A stretch of 64,000 nt of DNA from contig CAVYIO010000008.1 in the NCBI GenBank assembly GCA_963768565.1, positions 62,001 through 126,000 of the forward strand. The letters are read 5' to 3'. Shown here one piece after another: positions 57,163 to 64,000 of this stretch. The stretch's first letter is position 1. Each line of letters starts with the position of its first letter. Both the position numbers and the translations under genes were made by a program. The stretch comes from JABDKH01 sp963768565 (GTDB lineage Bacteria > Bacteroidota > Rhodothermia > Rhodothermales > JABDKH01). The notes beneath the pieces are model-generated. The model was not told where the DNA came from. It saw only the letters and a program-made list of their open reading frames with translations, and ran no database searches.

Positions 57163-57837
57163 CTACATCGCCGTGTCCCGTTTTCGCGCCAGCGTCAATC
57201 CGTCCGCCACCGGAATCAGGCTGTGATCAACTCGCTCGTCCGCGTGGATCTTCTTGTTCAATCGGCGGATCGCCTCTGTTTCCTCGTCGTCAATGGCCAA
57301 ATCCGCTACCTTCCCGTCCCACAACACGTTGTCGATCACCACAAGCCCTCCCGCACGGACAAGCGTCAGACACAATTCGTAGTAGCGATCGTAGTTCAAC
57401 TTGTCCGCATCGATGAACGCGAAATCGAAGGTCCCGGCCGCGCCCGACTGAACAAGTGCCTCCAACGTTTCCACGGCCGGACCCAGACGCAGATCAATTC
57501 GACTGCCAACACCGGCATCCTGCCAGTACTTCCTCCCGACTGACGTCCATTCTTCGCTCACATCGCACGCGACAAGTGTTCCGTCTTGCGGAAGCGAAAG
57601 CGCCACGGCGAGTGCACTGTAGCCCGTGAAGACGCCGACCTCCAGCGCGCGGCTCGCTCCGATGAGCCGAACCAGCAGAGACATGAACTGACCCTGCTCG
57701 GGTGAGATCTGCATGTTCGCCTCATCCAGTCTCGCGGTGGCCTCACGCAGTCGCAAGAGAGCCGGATGTTCGCGAAGCGACACATCCAGGATATAGTCCT
57801 GAATCGGATCGGTGACAGAAATTGTTCTTCGAGACAT
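57163..57837 (-). CDS. SAM-dependent O-methyltransferase (caffeoyl-CoA type)
   Basis: 224 residues. The SAM site is ALEVGVFTGYSALAVALSL; the metal and substrate region is FDFAFIDADKLNYDRYYEL and GGLVVIDNVLWDGKVAD. These define the cation-dependent class I O-methyltransferase family 3. Substrate unknown in bacteria of this type. It lies between peptidase E and the M1 peptidase on the minus strand. Confidence 0.93.
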   Translation of the reverse strand: MSRRTISVTDPIQDYILDVSLREHPALLRLREATARLDEANMQISPEQGQFMSLLVRLIGASRALEVGVFTGYSALAVALSLPQDGTLVACDVSEEWTSVGRKYWQDAGVGSRIDLRLGPAVETLEALVQSGAAGTFDFAFIDADKLNYDRYYELCLTLVRAGGLVVIDNVLWDGKVADLAIDDEETEAIRRLNKKIHADERVDHSLIPVADGLTLARKRDTAM

Positions 57838-57903
57838 CCACGTACCAGGTTCTTCGGTTCTCCTCCGATCAGTCGGCGGCTCGACGCCAAATCCACACCG
57901 GCA

Positions 57904-59584
57904 TCAGCCTTCGTCCTTCAGAATCCAGTTGAGTGGATCGACCGCGGGCTCGCTGTCAGGTTTGGCAAGTGGTATCCGGGCAGAACCCATCTCCATGCTG
58001 ACGCGTCGCGTCGTGCCGTCTACGTCAACATCGACGGGCATCGGAAAAGGCAGGTCACCCGGCGTATCCCAGCGCAGCGTCACCTCCGCCCCCGCACGAT
58101 CGACGACGAGCTTCGGAAGATCCGGCTGTCTCGTGTACACCTCGAAAAACCAGTCCAACTCCATTCCCGATTCCTCTTCGGCAATCAACTTGAAGTCGTC
58201 CGTCGTCGCGAATCGGCACTGGCGGCCGTCGGTGATCTTTTCCAGCTCCGGCGTCGGGTACGCCATGCGACGCAGTGACTTGAGAAAAGCGTCATCGCCA
58301 ATCAGATACCGCAGTGTGTGCAGGACCCACTTCCCCTTGTTGTAGATATCTCCGTCGCTCTCCATGTAGTCCGGCGGCAACAGATACATCTCCCCTTCCG
58401 TCATGGATTCGCGCGGTGCGAGTGGTTTCGCGTTGCGGATTCTGGGCCTCGACGGCGCCAGAGCAGCATGGTAGGCCTCGGCTCCTGACAGCTCTTCGGA
58501 ATAGAGCGCCTGCATGTAGGAGCAGAATCCTTCGTGCAACCAGAAGTCACGCCAGTCGAGTGCGGTCACGAGGTTGCCCCACCATTCGTGGCCGAGTTCG
58601 TGGTGATGGAGCCAGTCAAAACCGTGCTCGTTACGGGTAAAGTCATTGCCGTAGGCGATGATCGTCTGGTGCTCCATGCCGAGATGCGGGGTCTCGGCCA
58701 CACCGTACTTGTCCGCGCGAAACGGATACGGCCCCAGATACTTTTCATAGAAGGCGAGATCGGTCAGAAAACTCGGGAAGAGTTCGACACCCTTTTCGTA
58801 GTGCTCGGGTATGACCCAGAATGTGACGGGGAATTGCTCGCCCGTGACACTCGTGAAGGTGTCTTCGATGGTCCGATACGACGCGATATTGAGGGCGACG
58901 CCGTAGTTGTTGATGGGCGTGGAAACGAACCAGTCGTACGTCCACCAGTCTCCCTCTTGTTCTGTGACGCCTCGAAGCTCGACCATTGGAGGCGACGACG
59001 AGCGGCTTCGGGACCGTGATGGCGATGGACATTGAGTCAGGTTCGTCCGAAGGATGATCCTTGCACGGCCACCAGACGTCCGCTCCTTCACCCTGAACAG
59101 TCGTCGCGATCCACGGACTGCCGGATGGTGTTTCCGACCACGTAAATCCGCCCACCCACGGCGGGCGCGGTGCGACACGCGGCTCGCCGCCATAGAGTAC
59201 CTGAACCTGCACGCTCGTTCCAGGCTGGCGCGTAGTCAGCAGGCTCACCCACAGAAGCACATCCCTGTGCTCAAAAGCTACCGGGCGAACGGCACCCGAC
59301 TCGTCAACCAGATTCACCTGGTGCACACCCAGGAGTGAATCCAGGTGGAGCACAAACCACTCCGTTGGATGAACGATGCGCGCATGAACGGTCAGGCTGC
59401 CGTCGATGGTCCTGGTCGACGGGTCGACCGTCAGATCGAGATCATAGTATGTCACATCGTATGCGGCCTGCTCTGGCATAAGAGGTCCGCCGGATTCCGT
59501 GCCCTGCACCCCGAGATAGCGTTGGGCTTGCGCCGAGCCGGCCACAAGAAGAAGGAGTGTCAGTAGTGCGAGGGTCGATCTCAT
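57904..59584 (-). pseudogene. M1-family metallopeptidase, one frameshift
   Basis: Read across a one-base break at about 58977, the protein has about 560 residues. It starts MRSTLALLTLLLLVAGSAQA, a signal peptide. The N-terminal domain (YDVTYYDLDLTVDPSTRTID, ADVWWPCKDHPSDEPDSMSI) reaches VVASNGR, then continues in the other frame at LRGVTEQEGDWWTYDWF. The zinc motif is WLHHHELGHEWWGNL with the downstream Glu in LHEGFCSYMQ; the substrate motif GMEHQ replaces GAMEN. An exported aminopeptidase is likely. The long C-terminal armadillo domain of classical aminopeptidase N is absent, as in many Bacteroidota members. Confidence 0.85.
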
Positions 59585-59936
59585 CAGACTATCCGGTTGT
59601 ATTACAGCAGGTCGGCGGGGCCCGTTCGAGCCCGGAGTTCAAAACTACGATCGCGAGATGATCAAAGTGGAGGCGGGCTCACGGCTGGTGACTGTGAGGG
59701 ACGACAGAGTTTCACTCGCGCCGACACAAGTACAAACCCTCCATACGCGGTCACAAGAACCCCATTGCTAATGCGAGGGTTACTGAATAGGGTGTGAACA
59801 GCCGGAACGCACTGGATGTGACACATCTAAGGGATCCCTGTTCTGCCGTCCCGCTCAGCGTCTCACCGTTGCCTGCAGCGATCGAGTTAGCTGGGTTAAG
59901 CGGTCAGGCTCAGATCTCGAACTGGAGGAGAATCCC
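59585..59936. other. Divergent intergenic region
   Basis: 350 bases between two divergent genes for exported proteins. No gene seen. It holds a ribosome site (GGAGGA) directly before the ATG at 59937; promoters for both genes must lie here but I see no clear consensus. Confidence 0.5.
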
Positions 59937-62769
59937 ATGAAGCTCTGCTCGATGATCCTGTTGGCCGCGGCGATTGCAATCCAAACCGGAACCGCGACTG
60001 CTCAGCAACTCGGATGGACGTGGCAGAACCCGGTACCGACAGGCAATGATCTGAACGATATCGCGCACCCGCTCCTCTCCGACGACGTCTACATCGCCGG
60101 CGACGCAGGGACCGTGCTGAAGAGCACCGATGGTGTACACTTCCACCTGCTGACCACTCGCACGACGCAGCCGCTGGATGGTATAGACACAAAAGCGGGA
60201 TCCGTGTGGGCGACCGGGTATGAAGGAACGATTCTCCGCAGTGATAACCAGGGGAACTCATGGAATAAGCCGACCAGTGGCACGTCTGAGTATTTGAGGA
60301 GTGTCGATTTCATTGATCTGAACGAGGGGTGGGCCGTCGGTCACAAGAGGACCATCCTCCATACCGATGACGGTGGACGGACGTGGGAGTCGCAGAGCCA
60401 ACCCGGAAACGGCGCGATTGGACGACGTCGACTTTATCAATGAGAACGAGGGGTGGATCGCCGGCTACAGCGGCAAGGCGACGATCCTGCATACAGCGAA
60501 CGGCGGTGCTTTCTGGATGGGTCAGGCCAACCCGGCCATCCACGGTCTGTGGGCCATCGACATGCAGGGCGATGGCACCGGTTGGGCGGTCGGAGACAGG
60601 TGGACGCAGTTGTTTACGGAGAACTATGGAAACACGTGGACCCGCCGCGACAGCCTGAGCGGAGCCGACTACTACTCCGTGCATTACGGCACCGAGGGCA
60701 AACTATGGATCGCAGGATCTGGCGGAACGATGCTTCACAGCCCCGATGGCGGAGAGACGTGGGTGCAGCAGACGATACACAGCCCGGACAGCGGGAGGAC
60801 CTGGCTGGGAATGGACCAGCCGCCCGATCCGATCCACAAGGTCTCTTTCTCGAGCGAGACGCACGGCTGGGCCGTCGGTGCAGGTGGTCTTCTTCAGTAC
60901 ACGACGGACGGAGGTGGGAAGTGGAACCCTGCCGGCACCGTCATGACGAGAGTCAATCTTCGTGGCGTCCATTTTGCAAATCCAGACACGGGCTGGGTAG
61001 CCGGCGACTACGGCGTGATCATGAGGACCAACAACGGCGGCGCCACCTGGCATCATCAGGCCGTAGTGGAGAGATACAAGTTCAATGACATACACTTCGT
61101 GGGTGTCGATTCTGGCTGGGTAGCCGGCAATGATGGTGTCGTGCTGCGCACCTACGAGGGCGGTGAAGGTATCTTCGACAGGTGGCCGACCGTGTCGACA
61201 CCGACCGGCACCACAGCTGACTTGCACGCCATACACTTTCCGGGAGGCATGGGAGCTGCGGCAGTCGGGCACTCCGGTTGGGCGGTCGGATACACGGGAG
61301 TGATTATCCGCACGACAAATGGCGCCAACACCTGGCACGCTCAGAATTCCGGAACTCAGAACCACCTCTACGGGGTCTTCTTTGCATCCCGCACTTCCGG
61401 ATGGGCCGTCGGACTGAGCGGCACCGTGCTTCGGACCTCCGATGGCGGCGAGAACTGGACCATGGTAGAGAGCGGTACCGCCAGCCGGCTGACGTCGGTG
61501 TTTGCTGTGGATTCTCTGAACGTATGGGCGACCGGCATTCGGGGTACCCTCATTCACTCCTCGGACGGCGGCATGTCGTGGCAACTTCAGAACACCGATA
61601 CGTTTGAGACCCTGAATCGCGTCCACTTCATCGACCGGAACTTCGGCTGGGCGGTCGGAGAGATCGGCACGATCATCTGGACGGACGACGGTGGAGAAAC
61701 GTGGATGCAGCAGACAAGCGGTACCAACAACCGCCTCAGTGACATCTTCTTCGCGGACGTCAACAACGGCTGGGTCGTAGGAGAAAAGGGATCGATTCTG
61801 AATACGGCCAATGGGGGTCTTACGGTACCTGCCTTTGTTCAGATTGTCCATGCGGCTGCCGACGTCACGCTCAGTATCGTTGACGTCTACGTCAATGGCA
61901 CGCGGGTAATCGATGACCTGAACTACCGGGAGGCTTCCGCAAAGCTCGCCGTTCCGGTCGATGCGACCATTGGAATCGCCCGGGGAAGTTCTACTGATCT
62001 CGGTCCGGACGATCCGCAGTTCACTGTCGCGTTCACACCTGGTGAAACATTTGCAGCCGTTCTCGCTGGCGAGGTCGGCCACTCGGAAGGGCCTCTTTCT
62101 CTCGTAACGCTGCCGAAGAAGACGTCTGGAAAGACCCTGGAGCCCGTGTCGACAGGGTTTGTACATGCAATCGTCGACGGACCGCCCGTAGACTGCTACG
62201 TGAATGGAGTCGCGGTGACTTCCGGACTCAGTTTTGGCGAATCGGGTGTGGCATCGTCCACCAGTGACCGGCAGGTCATCCACGTCAAACGACATGACGA
62301 CGGCTCGCTGATCGAATCCTTCGAGGTTACGCTTGGAACGGGTAGCGAAGCATTCCCGATCATTCTGGCCGGCTACTTGTCACCACCGCCCGGGAGTGAG
62401 AATCGAGCCATGTCAATGATGATCGTTAGCGAAACAGGAGAGGTTTCAACGCCGGCTATCGTAACCAGCCTGGAAGACGATTCCGTGGTACGTGAATTCA
62501 AACTCCTCGGCAACTACCCCAACCCCTTCAATCCGACGACGACCATTCGATTTGATCTTCCGGCAACGTCGGACGTGACCCTCACCGTCTTCGACGTGCT
62601 CGGTCGCGTTGTACGTAGATTCGAGCGACCGATGGTCCCCGCCGGGTTCGGACGTAGCCAGAGAGTCGATTCACAGGGCCTGTCATCCGGTGTCTACGTG
62701 TACCGTATCAACGCGGTGGGCGCCGGCGACGTCTACACCGCAACGGGAAGCATGTTGTTGCTCCGATAG
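59937..62769 (+). pseudogene. YCF48-repeat secreted protein with DUF4397 and T9SS sorting domain, one frameshift
   Basis: A signal peptide (MILLAAAIAIQTGTATAQQ) is followed by about ten repeats of the YCF48/BNR-like type, such as GWAVGHKRTILHTDDGGRTW and GWVAGDYGVIMRTNNGG, forming a beta-propeller-like region. The frame shifts by one base at about 60417, inside the third or fourth repeat, and resumes as ARLDDVDFINENEGW. After the repeats comes a DUF4397-like part (FVQIVHAAADVTLSIVDVYV, 61830-62450) and a T9SS type A sorting domain (LGNYPNPFNPTTTIRFDL, SSGVYVYRI). Total about 943 residues. It is cargo for the T9SS encoded at 45598-49474. Role unknown, probably surface binding. Confidence 0.88.
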
Positions 62770-62837
62770 GCCGGATGTCTGACGGTTACCTGCGCGGAAT
62801 AGCGTGGAACAATGCGGTCGCAAGGTCCAGGAACATC

Positions 62838-63506
62838 CTACTCGGACGGATGAGACTCGGAACCTGCTTCGGATGTTCGATCTGCGGCCGACATCACAGG
62901 TGACGTGTAGTCCCTTGCCGCTGCGCCCGCCAGAAGCCGAAACGCAATAGCGCCCAGCGCCAGCATCAACCCGACGACGACGGCAAGTTCCAGAAGGTCG
63001 ACAGGCCGCCCGTGCACGAGATGGTCGGTGATCTGTGTCGCGAGAACGAGAAGCCAGACCGTTGCGGCCGCCGCAGCGAGGTATCGTCCCCAGGGCTGAC
63101 GCGCGAGCAGTCCGAGAAAGGCCGCCGTGTGACCGATCCACGCCAGGATCAGAACGGCATACTGTGTCTGGTTCGACGGACCCTCCCCCGTGATGAGACC
63201 CGCAACGACCAGAAACAGTCCTGCAAATGCTACGATTCCTGTCGACGCGACTGCGATGATTATCGAGATCGGCCAGGTCGTGCGCTGTCCGCGCTTTCCT
63301 GCCGCCGTTCGCGCCAGACGGCTTGTGCCCCATATCGCCAGGTGGCCCGCCCCCCAAACGATCAATACTACCGGCAAGAACAGGATTCCCGGGGGATGGC
63401 CGCCGGTCGCCGTCGCGAAGATGTATGACACGACGAGTCCCGGGATCGCCCATACCAGGTGGAGGACCCTGACAATCAGCCGGAATCTTGGTTGTTCGTC
63501 GCTCAT
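62838..63506 (-). CDS. Integral membrane protein of unknown function
   Basis: 222 residues from the ATG at 63506; the frame is open to 63572. About six membrane helices are seen (for example LHLVWAIPGLVVSYIFATAT and WPISIIIAVASTGIVAFAGL) and a charged C-terminal tail with several Ser and Glu. No family recognised. It is convergent with the YCF48 gene and divergent from the DUF885 gene. Confidence 0.7.
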   Translation of the reverse strand: MSDEQPRFRLIVRVLHLVWAIPGLVVSYIFATATGGHPPGILFLPVVLIVWGAGHLAIWGTSRLARTAAGKRGQRTTWPISIIIAVASTGIVAFAGLFLVVAGLITGEGPSNQTQYAVLILAWIGHTAAFLGLLARQPWGRYLAAAAATVWLLVLATQITDHLVHGRPVDLLELAVVVGLMLALGAIAFRLLAGAAARDYTSPVMSAADRTSEAGSESHPSE

Positions 63507-63674
63507 GTATCTCCCGTGCTCACAGACAATGTCCAGTGTACGAAATACCGTCAGGAATACGACGACAGGCAACGCACGCGGCTCTTTTTCGCACGTCCCT
63601 GACGAGGTATCTTTCCATGCCCATCACCTACATACAATAACGGGACATCCCAGCTCCGGCGGGATAAAGGACAT

Positions 63675-64000
63675 ATGAACTCAGCCCACACATCCACTCG
63701 AAATCTATCGCGCGCAGTTCGAATTGCACTCGTCGCTTTGGTGGCATTCGTTCCGGCGTGTCAGGAGCCACCGCCGGATCCCGTGTCGCTCGCCATCGAC
63801 GTCGCAATGGAATACGTGGACGGCTACTACAAACAGTTCCCGGAAGAGGCGTACGAGGTCGGCTATCCGGATACGCCCCTTGATCGTCTCGGCGATCGCA
63901 GTCGGACCGCGATGGCTGACTGGGACGCTCGCGAAGACGCCTGGCTGTCGCAGTTGGAGTCCATCGAACCAGCCTCACTGGAGGGAACAGACGCGGCCGT
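63675..64000 (+). CDS. DUF885 family lipoprotein, 3' end beyond window
   Basis: The first 108 residues are seen. AAAGGA lies six bases before the ATG. A lipoprotein signal (ALVALVAFVPAC) is followed by AMEYVDGYYKQFPEEAYEVG and DRLGDRSRTAMADWDAREDA, the typical start of DUF885 proteins, a group of putative zinc peptidase-like proteins. The gene runs off the right edge. Confidence 0.85.
   Translation, partial: MNSAHTSTRNLSRAVRIALVALVAFVPACQEPPPDPVSLAIDVAMEYVDGYYKQFPEEAYEVGYPDTPLDRLGDRSRTAMADWDAREDAWLSQLESIEPASLEGTDAA

Noticed and set aside
60703..62295. 530-residue minus-strand frame opposite the YCF48 protein
   Set aside because: Antisense to repeated YCF48 units; no signal, no family, composition typical of a shadow.

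Overview
The window is GC-rich and densely coded, and looks like a chromosome piece from a Bacteroidota-related bacterium, most likely of the Rhodothermia/Balneolia type. The reasons are two proteins ending in type IX secretion (T9SS) C-terminal sorting domains, a GldKLMN-type T9SS motor operon, a DUF5916 protein, DUF4382/DUF4397/DUF885 families and GTG/TTG starts among high-GC codons. This placement is inference from gene families; there is no rRNA or marker gene in the window. I saw no tRNA, rRNA, CRISPR array, insertion sequence or prophage.

Layout. 1-7742: the 3' part of a secreted CotH/lamin-tail protein, a malic enzyme, a three-hairpin stretch ending in a terminator, and a xylose isomerase plus xylulokinase pair, both frameshifted. 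7795-13002: small exported proteins, a pilin-like protein, a DUF5916 protein, and two paralogous exported proteins of unknown function on either side of it. 13144-31899: the most striking region. 2-oxoacid:ferredoxin oxidoreductase (korAB) is followed by a giant pyruvate:ferredoxin oxidoreductase (PFOR)-derived protein, rnfB, a second giant PFOR-derived protein, rnfC-D-G-E-A, a small Cys-containing membrane protein, and then a NusG-II-domain protein and apbE. Most genes overlap by 1-4 bases. Both giant proteins keep the PFOR fold order but lack the thiamine-diphosphate (TPP) motifs. They look like non-catalytic scaffolds or electron conduits joining KorAB to the Rnf ion pump.

31978-39374: dimethylarginine dimethylaminohydrolase-type protein, then a periplasmic molybdenum hydroxylase (PaoABC-like) locus with its MocA and XdhC maturation genes and a SufU gene. 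39387-43334: DsbA-like protein and a glycosyltransferase fused to a GH57-like domain. 43636-50139 (minus strand): the T9SS motor (GldK with an added beta-barrel, GldL, GldM, GldN-like) with exported neighbours. 50335-57837: PPK2, a tyrosine phosphatase overlapping an ADP-ribosylglycohydrolase, an Arg-rich secreted protein, a serine hydrolase with a sodium:solute symporter, peptidase E and an O-methyltransferase. 57904-64000: an M1 aminopeptidase (frameshifted), a YCF48-repeat T9SS cargo (frameshifted), a membrane protein, and the start of a DUF885 lipoprotein.

Nine reading-frame breaks fall in six otherwise well-conserved genes. That is either an assembly from indel-prone reads or real gene decay, and it should be settled before any of these genes is called dead.
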